Shown in pieces: positions 44,864 to 53,433 of a stretch of DNA of 64,000 bases (position 1 is the first letter of the stretch; every line of letters starts with the position of its first letter). A model generated the notes under the pieces. That model did no database searches. It saw only the letters and a program-made list of their open reading frames with translations, and was not told the DNA's origin. Position numbers and translations under genes: made by a program. This stretch comes from Mycolicibacterium septicum DSM 44393. Its GTDB lineage: Bacteria; Actinomycetota; Actinomycetes; Mycobacteriales; Mycobacteriaceae. Location: positions 2,937,890 to 3,001,889 of the forward strand of contig NZ_HG322951.1 in NCBI RefSeq assembly GCF_000455325.1, in the 5' to 3' direction.

Positions 44864-45421
44864 TCAGTTCGTGTCGGGCTGTCTGATGCCGACGGCGTGG
44901 CGCAGCTGTGCCAGGAATTGATCGCCGTCGTCGCTGCGCACGATGTAGTGCGAGATCGCGACCCGGATCGCGGTGGCCGCCTTGACCGGCGCGTTGGCGC
45001 CCGACAGGAGTTTGAGCAGCCGCGCCCGCATCAGCGGGATGACGTTGGCCAGTTGGGCGATCACGACCTCGGGCTCGATGTCGACCAGCCGGACCCCGGA
45101 ATACGACTGTTGGTACTGCACGATGAAACGCAGTGCGGCGTCGAGCTTCTCGGTGCCCCTCAGGCCGACGGTGGCACGGCTCATGCCGTGGTCGAACATC
45201 TCGCGCTCGTAGGTGCCGAACGCGGCGAGAAGCTCCTGTTTGTCGGCGAACCAGCGGTAGAGCGTGGGCCGCGAGACGCCGGCCTGCAGCGCCACCTCGG
45301 AGAGGCTCAATTTGGTCTGGCCGCTGCGAGCCAGTACCTCGGCTGTCGCGACCAGGATTCGGTTCCGCGTCGAGGTGTCTTCTAGCGATAGGTCCCGCTG
45401 CGCGGGTACAGGTTCATTCAC
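44864..45421 (-). CDS. TetR family regulator 1 of the catabolic island
   Basis: 185 residues. HTH: ILVATAEVLARSGQTKLSLSEVALQAGVSRPTLYRWFADKQELL (about 22-65). It is a clear paralogue of the TetR at 50088-50624: SLSEVALQAGVSRPTLYRWFA is identical but for the end, and VDIEPE, IPLMR and RSDD-(A/G)-D-(Q/D)-FLAQLRHA recur. GTG start. It lies 43 bases behind the APH-like gene on the same strand and so is probably transcribed from site E at 46612. Two paralogous regulators and one operator type suggest related or competing control. Confidence 0.87.
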   Translation of the reverse strand: MNEPVPAQRDLSLEDTSTRNRILVATAEVLARSGQTKLSLSEVALQAGVSRPTLYRWFADKQELLAAFGTYEREMFDHGMSRATVGLRGTEKLDAALRFIVQYQQSYSGVRLVDIEPEVVIAQLANVIPLMRARLLKLLSGANAPVKAATAIRVAISHYIVRSDDGDQFLAQLRHAVGIRQPDTN

Positions 45422-45464
45422 GTCCAGGCCTTGGTTGATCGTGGTTCACCAAATGGTAGGACCA

Positions 45465-46604
45465 TCACAGCAACTTCTTGAGTATTGCCACAGTCTCCAG
45501 GTCTGCCAAAGCTGCCACGCCCCGTCTCGCGCCTTCCAGTGCGATGCCTTCGTCCTGCATACCGCCGAGTCCGGCGGTGATGACGGGTGCGGTGTACGCG
45601 TAGATCGCCCCGAGGCGATAACGCTCCCACAATTCGTCGTGCTCCAGGGTCGGGCCGCCCGCCGCGGCGAGTGCCCGCCGGTACTCGTCGAGCAGGTCAC
45701 GCTCGGCGGCCTGCCGGTCGGCCGTGGTCATGCAGGTGACCAGGGTGTATGCCAGCTCGCGGCCCGGATGGCCGCGGCGCACCGCCTGCCAGTCGAGTAG
45801 GCCCGCCTCGCCGTTGCGGAAGAACAGGTTGCCCGGATGTGCGTCACCATGCATCACGGTATGCGGCGGGCGGTCCAGCAGCTGTGCCGCCGCACGGTAG
45901 TTCTCGTCGATGAACCGGCCGTCGGCCACCGGGATGTCGGTGTTCTCGGCGAGTCGTTTGGTCGACATCTTCAACAGGGAGCCGGTCATCAACGAGGTGT
46001 GGTCGCCCGATGCCGAGTACAGCCAGCCCAGCGGCCCGCTTCCGCTGCGTTGCGGCAGGCGGCCCCAGAATGCGGCGTGCACGCGGGCCAGCAGCTCAAC
46101 CGTCATGGCGGCCCGGTCCTTGTCCAGCGGGTGCAGGGTGTCCGGGAACTCGCAGGGACTCAGTGCCAGGTCCTCCAGGACGAGCACGTACCGCCCGGTG
46201 AGGACGTCGAAAGCCGCGCCGTAGGCGCGGGGAACGCCGGGCAGGCCGTCGGCCAGCTGCTGGTAGAAACGAACCTCGGTGTGTCCCAGCCGGCCCAGCT
46301 CGCCCATCATCCGGGTGGCGCCTGTCTCGGCGGGCATCTTGACGAAGACCGATTCCGGCACCCCGGTGCCCGACAGCGCCAGCCGGGCCCGTGACGACGT
46401 GCCCGCATCGCCGCCGACCACCGACACCGATTCGACGCGGCACCCGGTCAGTTCGGATAGGTAGGCCGCGTCGAGGTCGGCGATCCGGCGGGGTAGTGAC
46501 CGCATGCGCCCGATGACCGCGTCGGTTGCGATACGTTGCACGCCGTGGCCGATGTGTGCGGCCAGGCCGGCGGCGGGGACGAGGCGGCGGGCCGATGTGA
46601 GCAT
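45465..46604 (-). CDS. APH-like phosphotransferase (ACAD10/11 kinase type)
   Basis: 379 residues of the aminoglycoside-phosphotransferase fold: Brenner motif VMHGDAHPGNLFF (catalytic Asp, Asn) and metal-binding Asp in GLLDWQAVRRGHPGRELAY; lysine of the nucleotide site in SVFVKMPAE. In catabolic clusters such proteins are usually not drug-resistance enzymes; the related kinase domain of ACAD10/11 phosphorylates hydroxyacyl-CoAs. That role fits here but is inferred. ATG at 46604, 7 bases from operator site E; tetR-1 follows. Confidence 0.82.
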   Translation of the reverse strand: MLTSARRLVPAAGLAAHIGHGVQRIATDAVIGRMRSLPRRIADLDAAYLSELTGCRVESVSVVGGDAGTSSRARLALSGTGVPESVFVKMPAETGATRMMGELGRLGHTEVRFYQQLADGLPGVPRAYGAAFDVLTGRYVLVLEDLALSPCEFPDTLHPLDKDRAAMTVELLARVHAAFWGRLPQRSGSGPLGWLYSASGDHTSLMTGSLLKMSTKRLAENTDIPVADGRFIDENYRAAAQLLDRPPHTVMHGDAHPGNLFFRNGEAGLLDWQAVRRGHPGRELAYTLVTCMTTADRQAAERDLLDEYRRALAAAGGPTLEHDELWERYRLGAIYAYTAPVITAGLGGMQDEGIALEGARRGVAALADLETVAILKKLL

Positions 46605-46611
46605 TCGGCAA

Positions 46612-46639
46612 GTTTACAATTGTGATCCAAATTGTAAAG
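46612..46639. promoter_or_regulatory. Island operator site E (perfect dyad)
   Basis: TTTACA-N14-TGTAAA (46613-46638) is a perfect inverted repeat; the arms extend to TTTACAATT/AATTGTAAA. It lies between the divergent APH-like gene (ATG 8 bases away) and the CoA transferase gene (ATG 21 bases away). This best copy shows that the element is a dyad and not only a promoter. Confidence 0.8.
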
Positions 46640-46659
46640 CGGTTTCGGGAAGGAGCGGC

Positions 46660-47841
46660 ATGGCGGGTCCGATGGAGGGATTTCGGGTCGTCGAGTTGGG
46701 TGTCTGGGTTGCCGCACCGGCGGCCGGAGCGCTCCTTGCCGACTGGGGCGCCGACGTCATCAAGATCGAACCACCGTCGGGCGACCCGGCGAGAACCTTC
46801 GGCCGGATGCTCGGCCTGGATCCGGACCTGGGCGTGGCGGCCAACCCGCCCTTCGAGATGGACAACCGGTCCAAGCGCAGCATCGTGCTCGACCTCGGTA
46901 CCGCCGAGGGGCGGGACACCGCAGGCGAATTGCTCTCCACCGCAGACGTTTTCCTGACCAACGTGCGGCCCGCAGCGTTGCGGCGGCTGGAACTCGACTT
47001 CGAGACCGTCGCGGCACGCAATCCGCGCCTGGTGTACGGGCTGATCACCGGATACGGACTGACCGGACCGGAGGCCGACCGCGCGGCCTACGACGTCGCC
47101 GCGTTCTGGGCCCGCGCCGGGCTTGCCGACCTGCTCACCCGGCCCGGGGACACCCCGCCGTTCCAGCGCGGTGGGATGGGGGACCACTCCGCGGGGATGA
47201 CGCTGGCGGCTGCGGTGTGTGCCGCACTGCTGGCCCGAAACCGCACCGGGACCGGCCAATTGGTCAGCACCTCGCTCTACCGCCAGGGCGCCTACACCGT
47301 CAGCTTCGATCTCAACACCGTGCTGATGAGCGGTGAGCAGATCGCGATCGGCCAGCGTGAGGCGATGGCCAACCCGTGCATGAACAACTACGCCACCGGT
47401 GACGGGAAACGGTTCTGGATCGTCGGCCTGCAGGGGGACCGGCACTGGCCCGCACTGTGTCGCGTGGTGGCCCGCGAAGACTGGCTGACCGACGCACGTT
47501 TCGCCACCGCGCGTGATCGATACGTCAACGCCCGCGAGCTGATCGCCGATCTGGACGCCATCTTCGCCGAGCATCCGATGGAGCACTGGGCCACCCTGTT
47601 CGACGAGGAACCCGACTTCTTCTGGTCACCGATCAACAGTCTCGACGACGTGATCGCCGACGAGCAGTTCCACGCCGCGGGCGGCATTGTCGAAGTCCCC
47701 GACGGACTTTCGACGGTGCCGATGGTGTCCAGCCCGGCCGACTTCTCGGCCACTCCGTGGCAGCCACGCATGGTCGCCCCGGCGCTCGGCGCCCACACCG
47801 ACGAGATCCTGGCCGAGCTGCGCGGTGGTCAGGATCGCTGA
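46660..47841 (+). CDS. CaiB/BaiF family CoA transferase of the catabolic island
   Basis: 393 residues. Family opening MEGFRVVELGVWVAAPAAGALLADWGADVIKIEPPSGDPAR (parts), then NRSKRSIVLDLGTAEGRD and RLVYGLITGYGLTGPEAD. Likely loads CoA onto an acid intermediate of the pathway. ATG at 46660 follows AAGGAG (46650-46655), removing 52 residues of the longer open frame that would cross operator site E. Convergent with the GH3 gene, overlapping it by 13 bases. Confidence 0.88.
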   Translation: MAGPMEGFRVVELGVWVAAPAAGALLADWGADVIKIEPPSGDPARTFGRMLGLDPDLGVAANPPFEMDNRSKRSIVLDLGTAEGRDTAGELLSTADVFLTNVRPAALRRLELDFETVAARNPRLVYGLITGYGLTGPEADRAAYDVAAFWARAGLADLLTRPGDTPPFQRGGMGDHSAGMTLAAAVCAALLARNRTGTGQLVSTSLYRQGAYTVSFDLNTVLMSGEQIAIGQREAMANPCMNNYATGDGKRFWIVGLQGDRHWPALCRVVAREDWLTDARFATARDRYVNARELIADLDAIFAEHPMEHWATLFDEEPDFFWSPINSLDDVIADEQFHAAGGIVEVPDGLSTVPMVSSPADFSATPWQPRMVAPALGAHTDEILAELRGGQDR

Positions 47842-50051
47842 GCGTTGATGCCTGCGAGCAGGTCATCGAGCTGCTCGCGGGTGATCTTGCCTGCCGAGAA
47901 TGCGGCCATCCGCCCGATCGGCACCGATTCCAGCATCCGCAGCAGATTGCTGCCGAAAGCGGAATCGGTTGCGCCGAACGGGGAGACGCTGCCGAGTATC
48001 GCGAGAATCGTCTGCGCCGCCGCCGGGTCGGCGAGCAGCTCGGCCAGGGTCGAATCGCGGGTGAACGGCTGGGTCGGTTCATCGCCGGCCAATGTCACCG
48101 TCGCGGCCAGCCGCAGGTCCCGGCTCGATGCACCGACCGACACGGCATAGTCGCCGGGCTCGACGACCCAGCGCCCTGCTGTCGTGCTCCAGTACGCGAG
48201 ATCGCTTCGGCCGATCGGGATTTCGACGGCACATTGCTCGCCCGGTTCGAGCGTCACCGCCGCGAAACCGGCCAGCCATCGGACTGGCCTGCCGACGGTG
48301 GATCCGGGTAGCCCGGCGTAGACCTGCACCACCTCACGGCCCGACCGGGCGCCGGTGTTGGTCACCGTGAGCCGTACGGACAGTCCCTCGCCGACGGCGT
48401 CGACTTCGAGGCCGGAGTAATCGAACCGGGTGTAGGACAGGCCGTGGCCGAACGGGAACGCCACCGGGATGTCCCGGGTGTCATACCAGCGGTAGCCGAC
48501 GAAGATCCGCTCGCCGTACACGGTATGGCCGGATTCGGACGGAAAGTTGAGGTAGGCAGGAGAATCCTGCAGTCGCAGCGGCACGGTCTCGGCCAGCCGG
48601 CCCGACGGGTTGACGACGCCGAACAGTGCATCGGCCAGCGCGCCACCCCCGGCCTGCCCGAGCAGGGCCCCGTCCACGATGGCCGGGGCCAGGGCCGCGA
48701 CAGCGTCGAGGCGCACCACGCCGCCATGGGACAGCACCACCACGGTACGGGGCTGGGCCTCGACCACGGCACGGAGCAGATCCAGCTGGGCGGCGGGCAG
48801 ATCGATGTGCTCGCGGTCGTAGCCCTCGGACTCCTCTTCGGCGGTGAGCCCGAGGAATAAGATTGCGGTCTCGGCGGATTCAGCGGCGCTGACCGCGGCC
48901 GCGATATCGCTTCCCGAACAATGGCTCACCGGCTGATCGCCTGCGAGCCTGCGGATCTCGTCCAGCGGGATGTCGAGGCGGGTGGGGTTCACGTGGGAAC
49001 TTCCGCCACCCTGGTACCTCGGCTGTTGGGCGAACTCGCCGATGACCGCCAGCGGTGACGGCGCCAGCGGCAGCAGATCGCCGTCGTTCTTCAACAGCAC
49101 GATGGCCCGCTGTGCCGCCTCGCGGGCCAGCTCGTGGTGCGCATCGATATCGGCAGCACTGAATGAACCTGCGGTGGTGCCTGTTTCGGTGACCCGCTGG
49201 GTCAGTCGAGCGACACGCCCCGCGGCGCGGGTGACGACGTCCGCGTGCAGGGACCCGGCACGCACCGCGTTCACCACCTCGGTGTCGGAGAGGCCGCCGG
49301 TCGTGGGCATCTCCAGGTCCAGGCCCGCGGCCACCGCCGCGACCCGGTCCGCCACCGCGCCCCAGTCGCTGACCACCACGCCGTCGAAACCCCATTCGTC
49401 GCGCAGCACCGTGGTCAGCAGCCAGGCGTTCTCGGACGCGTAGACCCCGTTGATCCGGTTGTAGGAACACATCACGGTCCAGGGCCGGGCCTGGCGCACC
49501 ACGATCTCGAATGTCCGCAGATAGATCTCCCGCAGCGTGCGGACGTCGACGTCGGAGCTGGCCCGCATCCGGTCGTGCTCGGCGTTGTTCACCGCGAAGT
49601 GCTTGAGCGATGCACCGACACCGCGGCTCTGCACACCGCGCACCCACGCCGCGCCCAGCGTCCCCGAGAGCAACGGATCCTCCGAGTAGTACTCGAAGTT
49701 GCGCCCGCACCGCGGGTCACGCTTGATGTTGACTCCCGGCCCGAGCAGCACGTGCACGCCGAGTGCGCGACTTTCGTCGCCCAGTGCCCGGCCGACTCGC
49801 TCCACCAATTCGGGATCCCAGGTCTGGCTGAGTCCGACCGCGGGCGGAAAGCAGGTCGCCGGCTCACTGCCGGACAGGCCCAGATGATCTGTGGCGCTGC
49901 CGGATTGCCTGCGCACCCCGTGCGGGCCGTCGGTCAGCACGATCGCGGGCACCGCGCCGATCGCCTTGGTGGTCCAGAAGCTTGCGCCGCTGCCCAGCGC
50001 GGCTTGTTCGGCCAGGTCGAGCCCGACGATGGGATCAGCTGAGTCCGTCAC
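47829..50051 (-). CDS. Glycoside hydrolase family 3 beta-glucosidase
   Basis: 740 residues. GH3 N-terminal barrel with TDGPHGVR, GRNFEYYSEDP, SLKHFAVNN (Lys150, His151) and nucleophile Asp229 in VVVSDWGAV; second domain with EEESEGYDREHIDLP, which carries the likely acid/base Glu; then a fibronectin-III-like domain (GREVVQVYAGLPGS) and a ~90-residue C-terminal extension. No signal peptide, so it acts in the cytoplasm. It follows tetR-2 by 36 bases. Its presence suggests that the pathway substrate enters as a glucoside. Confidence 0.9.
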   Translation of the reverse strand: MTDSADPIVGLDLAEQAALGSGASFWTTKAIGAVPAIVLTDGPHGVRRQSGSATDHLGLSGSEPATCFPPAVGLSQTWDPELVERVGRALGDESRALGVHVLLGPGVNIKRDPRCGRNFEYYSEDPLLSGTLGAAWVRGVQSRGVGASLKHFAVNNAEHDRMRASSDVDVRTLREIYLRTFEIVVRQARPWTVMCSYNRINGVYASENAWLLTTVLRDEWGFDGVVVSDWGAVADRVAAVAAGLDLEMPTTGGLSDTEVVNAVRAGSLHADVVTRAAGRVARLTQRVTETGTTAGSFSAADIDAHHELAREAAQRAIVLLKNDGDLLPLAPSPLAVIGEFAQQPRYQGGGSSHVNPTRLDIPLDEIRRLAGDQPVSHCSGSDIAAAVSAAESAETAILFLGLTAEEESEGYDREHIDLPAAQLDLLRAVVEAQPRTVVVLSHGGVVRLDAVAALAPAIVDGALLGQAGGGALADALFGVVNPSGRLAETVPLRLQDSPAYLNFPSESGHTVYGERIFVGYRWYDTRDIPVAFPFGHGLSYTRFDYSGLEVDAVGEGLSVRLTVTNTGARSGREVVQVYAGLPGSTVGRPVRWLAGFAAVTLEPGEQCAVEIPIGRSDLAYWSTTAGRWVVEPGDYAVSVGASSRDLRLAATVTLAGDEPTQPFTRDSTLAELLADPAAAQTILAILGSVSPFGATDSAFGSNLLRMLESVPIGRMAAFSAGKITREQLDDLLAGINAQRS

Positions 50052-50087
50052 CGGGCCCAGGGTAGTGCCGGAAGTGAAAAGACCTGG

Positions 50088-50624
50088 TCAATGCTGATGT
50101 TTTACCCGCGCGGCGTGGCGTAGCTGCGCCAGAAAATCGTCGGCGTCGTCGCTGCGCACCAGGTAGTGGCAGACCGCCACCCGCACCGCGGTGGCCGCGG
50201 CGATGTCGGCATCCGGCCCGGTTGTCAGTCGCTGCAGGCGTTCCCGCATCAGCGGGATCACCTGGGTGAGGCGCTTGATGACATGTTCCGGTTCGATGTC
50301 GACCATGCGTAGTCCCGGGTAGGACTGCTGATACTCGACGACCGTCCGCAGCGCGGCGTCCAGGTGTTCGTTGTCGGGCAGGTCGGCGGAGGCCTGCGCC
50401 ACGGCCTGTTCGTAGTACTTGCGCTCCCACACCACGAATGCGTCGAGCAGTTCCTGTTTGGAGGCGAACCAGCGGTAGAGCGTGGGCCGGGAAACCCCGG
50501 CCTGCAGGGCGACCTCGGACAGGCTGAGCTTGGTCATGCCGTTGGCCCCGAGCACTTCGGCGGTCGCGGCCAGGATCCGTCCGCGGGTGCTGCTGTCGTC
50601 GTCGATGGACGATATTTCCGCCAT
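50088..50624 (-). CDS. TetR family regulator 2 of the catabolic island
   Basis: 178 residues from ATG 50624 (GTG at 50630 is an alternative). HTH: ILAATAEVLGANGMTKLSLSEVALQAGVSRPTLYRWFASKQELL, nearly the same as tetR-1 at 44864-45421, including the recognition helix, so both may read the same DNA element. Operator site B lies 8 bases before the ATG, indicating autoregulation; the same site faces the P450 gene at 50712. It heads a unit with the GH3 gene. Confidence 0.88.
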   Translation of the reverse strand: MAEISSIDDDSSTRGRILAATAEVLGANGMTKLSLSEVALQAGVSRPTLYRWFASKQELLDAFVVWERKYYEQAVAQASADLPDNEHLDAALRTVVEYQQSYPGLRMVDIEPEHVIKRLTQVIPLMRERLQRLTTGPDADIAAATAVRVAVCHYLVRSDDADDFLAQLRHAARVKHQH

Positions 50625-50632
50625 GCCCACAG

Positions 50633-50658
50633 CTTTACAAACTATCGCCGAACTGTCA
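50633..50658. promoter_or_regulatory. Island operator site B
   Basis: CTTTACA-N14-TGTCA with exactly 14 bases between half sites, in the gap between tetR-2 (8 bases away) and the divergent P450 gene (GTG 53 bases away). Identical half sites to sites A and C. Confidence 0.78.
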
Positions 50659-50711
50659 CGCTAATTCGTGGCGCGACACCGTTGTCGGACGCCCGTGCAG
50701 GAGGGAACACC

Positions 50712-51968
50712 GTGACAGTTGCCAGCTCACCGCAGGCACGCGAATACAGCCCATTCGACATCACGTCGCACGATTTCTGGAGCCGGCCCTTCGCCGAGCG
50801 GGACGAGACATTCGCACAGTTGCGCGCGGGTGAGGGCCTGAGCTGGCATCAGCCGCTGTCGACGCTGTTCGACGTCGAGGAGCCCGGTTTCTGGGCGGTG
50901 ACCCGCCGCGCCGACATCCAGTTCGTGAGCCAGCACCCCGAGTTGTTCACCTCGACCCAGGGCGTTGCGCTGGATCCGATGCCGGCCGACGTGCAGAAGT
51001 TCGCCACCTTCTTCCTGATGATGGATCCGCCCGAGCACACCACGTACCGACGCCTGATCAGCTCGGCGTTCACCCCGCGGAACGTGCGCAAGATCGAGGA
51101 GCAGATTCACCGCAACGCTGTTGCCGTCGTCGACGACCTGATCGGTGCCGGGGACGTCGACTTCGTCGAGGCATGCTCGGCGCAGCTGCCGATGCGGACG
51201 ATCTCCGACATGCTCGGTGTACCCGCTGCCGATCAGCCCGCGCTGGCCAAGGCGGCCGAGAAGCTGTTCAGCATGAGCGATGACGAGTACTCGTCGCTCG
51301 AAGAGCGCGCGATGGCCACCATCAACGAGATCATGCTGATTTCGAACACAGGCGTGGAGCTGGCCAAGTTCCGGCGGTCCAATCCCGGCGACGACCTGAT
51401 GACCAGCATCGTCAACGCCGAGGTAGACGGGCACCGGCTGACCGACGAGGAGATCGGGGCATTCCTGATCCTGCTGGCCTCGGCGGGTAACGACACCACC
51501 AAGCAGACCACCACTCACGCGATGCTGGCGCTGGCTGCCAATCCGGCCCAGAAGGATTGGCTGTTGGAGGATTTCGACAACCGGATCGGTCTGGCCACAG
51601 AGGAATTCGTGCGGTGGGCCACCCCGGTGATCCAGTTCGCGCGGCACGCCACCGAGGACGTCGAGCTGGCCGGCCAGCAGATCAGGGCAGGCGAGAAGGT
51701 GGGCCTGTTCTACTGCTCGGGCAACCGGGACGAGTCGGTGTTCACCGACCCGCAGCGGTTCGACCTGAGCCGTTCTCCCAATCCGCAGGTCGGGTTCGGC
51801 GGTGGTGGCCCGCACTTCTGTCTGGGCAACCAGCTGGCCAAGACCGAGTTGCGGCACCTGTTCCGCGAGCTGCTGACCCGGCTGAAGACCGTCGAATTCG
51901 GTGAGCCCGAACTGCTGTACAGCAGCTTCGTGCACGGCATCAAGCGCGTGCCCGCGCACATCGCGTAG
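50712..51968 (+). CDS. Cytochrome P450 (first of three)
   Basis: 418 residues. Heme-binding FGGGGPHFCLGNQLA (Cys370), I-helix oxygen motif LASAGNDTTKQ, and ExxR in EEFVRW. The FFLMMDPPEHTTYRRLISSAFTP stretch (in parts) is typical of bacterial class I P450s. Hydroxylates an organic substrate using electrons from a ferredoxin, here surely the one encoded 11 bases downstream. The GTG at 50712 follows AGGAGG (50699-50704); the longer open frame upstream would run through operator site B and tetR-2. Confidence 0.93.
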   Translation: MTVASSPQAREYSPFDITSHDFWSRPFAERDETFAQLRAGEGLSWHQPLSTLFDVEEPGFWAVTRRADIQFVSQHPELFTSTQGVALDPMPADVQKFATFFLMMDPPEHTTYRRLISSAFTPRNVRKIEEQIHRNAVAVVDDLIGAGDVDFVEACSAQLPMRTISDMLGVPAADQPALAKAAEKLFSMSDDEYSSLEERAMATINEIMLISNTGVELAKFRRSNPGDDLMTSIVNAEVDGHRLTDEEIGAFLILLASAGNDTTKQTTTHAMLALAANPAQKDWLLEDFDNRIGLATEEFVRWATPVIQFARHATEDVELAGQQIRAGEKVGLFYCSGNRDESVFTDPQRFDLSRSPNPQVGFGGGGPHFCLGNQLAKTELRHLFRELLTRLKTVEFGEPELLYSSFVHGIKRVPAHIA

Positions 51969-51979
51969 GTAGGCACCCG

Positions 51980-52171
51980 ATGCGCGTCGAAGTCGACCTG
52001 GGCAAGTGCACCGGGCACGGCATCTGCGAATCGATCGCCGAGGACGTGTTCGAAGTTTCCGACGAGGGCATGGTGCACATCCACGGGGATGATCATCCGG
52101 AGAGCGACCGGGAACGCTTGCAGCAGGCCGTGACCCAATGCCCGGCGACCGCCCTGCGGATGCAGGGCTGA
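51980..52171 (+). CDS. [3Fe-4S]-type ferredoxin
   Basis: 63 residues, too small for anything but a redox carrier. Cluster ligands Cys10, Cys16 and Cys54 with His13 in place of the second cysteine: KCTGHGIC...QCPATAL, the CxxHxxC...CP pattern of actinobacterial P450 ferredoxins. Delivers electrons to the P450 encoded directly upstream and possibly to the other two P450s of the island, as no other ferredoxin gene is present. No ferredoxin reductase gene is seen in the window. Confidence 0.92.
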   Translation: MRVEVDLGKCTGHGICESIAEDVFEVSDEGMVHIHGDDHPESDRERLQQAVTQCPATALRMQG

Positions 52172-52174
52172 ATC

Positions 52175-53404
52175 TCAGGCGGCCGCGATCAGCACCCGGC
52201 CCGGCCCGCGCACCGTGTAGTTGGTGCCGTAGTCCAGGGGCCCGGCCAGCTGCCAGTCGCCGACGGTGTCGATCAGCTCCTCGACGAAGATCTGGGCCTC
52301 CAGGCGGGCCAGGTTCATGCCGAGGCAACTGTGCAGACCGAAGGCGAATCCCAGGTGGGACAGCTTGCGCCGGGTGATGTCGAACTCGTCGGGGCGCTCC
52401 CAGCGTCGCGGATCGCGGTTGGCCGCGCCCAGCAGCAGGGTGATCCGCTCACCGTCGGCGACGGCGACCTCACCGACGGTCACGCCGTCACCGACCACAT
52501 CGCGGAAGATGGAGTGCGACACCGTTTCCAGACGGTGCACCTCTTCCGCCACATCGAGGGCCAACGTGCGATCGGACTGCAGGATTCGCCGCTGGTCCGC
52601 ATGAACGGCCAGGGTGGCCACGATCTGGGCGAGCAGCTTGGCGGTGGTCTCGTTGCCGGCGAACACCAATTGGGTATTGCTGGCGACGATCTCCTGTTCG
52701 GTCATGTGCTCGCAGGCGTAGTCGTGGCCGACCATCGTGCCGATCAGATCCCAACTGTCGTCGGCTGGGCAGCCCCGGCGGGGCAGTTGCTCGCGGATGT
52801 AGGAATTCAGTTGGGCCGTCGCGTGTTTACCGGCGGCGATCAACTCGGCACCGTGCCCGCCGGGCATGCTGTACCCCTCGGCGGAAGCGCCCATCGCGTC
52901 GCTCCACGCGGTGAACTGGCCGACCATCTCGGGTTCCACGCCGAGCATGTGCGCGATCACCTCGGTCGGGATACCGCGGGTGAGCTCCGAGACCACCTCG
53001 ACGGTTTCCCCGTCGCGCAGTCTGGCGGCGACCGGCTCCAGCTTGGCGCGAACGATGTCGGTGATCACCGGGCGCAGCTGAGCTAGGGTCCTCGGCCGGA
53101 AATCGCCGGACCAGATCGACCTGATCTGGTCGTGGTGTGGGCCGTCGTAGAACTCCATCGTGGGTCCGCCGAACACCGCTGCGTGCTCCACCTGGCCGCG
53201 TTCGGAGCCGAACTGTGAAGGGGCACTGAGGATCTGCTTGACCAGGGCGAACTCGCCGACCATCCACCGGTTGATCCGCTCGTTGAAGACCACTCCGCCC
53301 AGTTCCCGGATCTCGCGGTAGCGCGCCCACGGATCGGCGACGAATGACGGGTCGGCGGTGTCGAACGACAGCAGCGGAAAATGGGCGGCAACCATAGGTG
53401 CCAT
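52175..53404 (-). CDS. Cytochrome P450 (second of three)
   Basis: 409 residues. Heme motif FAFGLHSCLGMN (Cys360), I-helix LVFAGNETTAKL with Glu in the usual Asp place, and ExxR in EEVHRLE. Start ATG at 53404, only two bases from operator site D; a second ATG nine bases further in (53395) would leave more leader. Convergent with the ferredoxin gene. Substrate unknown, but expression should be tied to the divergent cyclase/oxidase pair through the shared site. Confidence 0.92.
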   Translation of the reverse strand: MAPMVAAHFPLLSFDTADPSFVADPWARYREIRELGGVVFNERINRWMVGEFALVKQILSAPSQFGSERGQVEHAAVFGGPTMEFYDGPHHDQIRSIWSGDFRPRTLAQLRPVITDIVRAKLEPVAARLRDGETVEVVSELTRGIPTEVIAHMLGVEPEMVGQFTAWSDAMGASAEGYSMPGGHGAELIAAGKHATAQLNSYIREQLPRRGCPADDSWDLIGTMVGHDYACEHMTEQEIVASNTQLVFAGNETTAKLLAQIVATLAVHADQRRILQSDRTLALDVAEEVHRLETVSHSIFRDVVGDGVTVGEVAVADGERITLLLGAANRDPRRWERPDEFDITRRKLSHLGFAFGLHSCLGMNLARLEAQIFVEELIDTVGDWQLAGPLDYGTNYTVRGPGRVLIAAA

Positions 53405-53406
53405 GT

Positions 53407-53432
53407 TGACAATTTTGTGCGATTCTGTAAAG
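53407..53432. promoter_or_regulatory. Island operator site D
   Basis: TGACA-N14-TGTAAAG, the reverse complement of the form in sites A-C, with the same 14-base gap. It fills the gap between the divergent P450 (start 53404) and cyclase (start 53434) genes, touching both start codons. As a promoter it would read TTGACA, 16 bases, TAAAGC toward the cyclase. Confidence 0.75.
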
Positions 53433-53433
53433 C

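Noticed and set aside
45465..46604. Aminoglycoside resistance gene
   Set aside because: The fold is APH-like, but the context is catabolic and such kinases in these clusters act on other substrates.
50727..52328. Long minus-strand open frame across the first P450 and ferredoxin genes
   Set aside because: It is antisense to clear P450 and ferredoxin motifs and shows none of its own.
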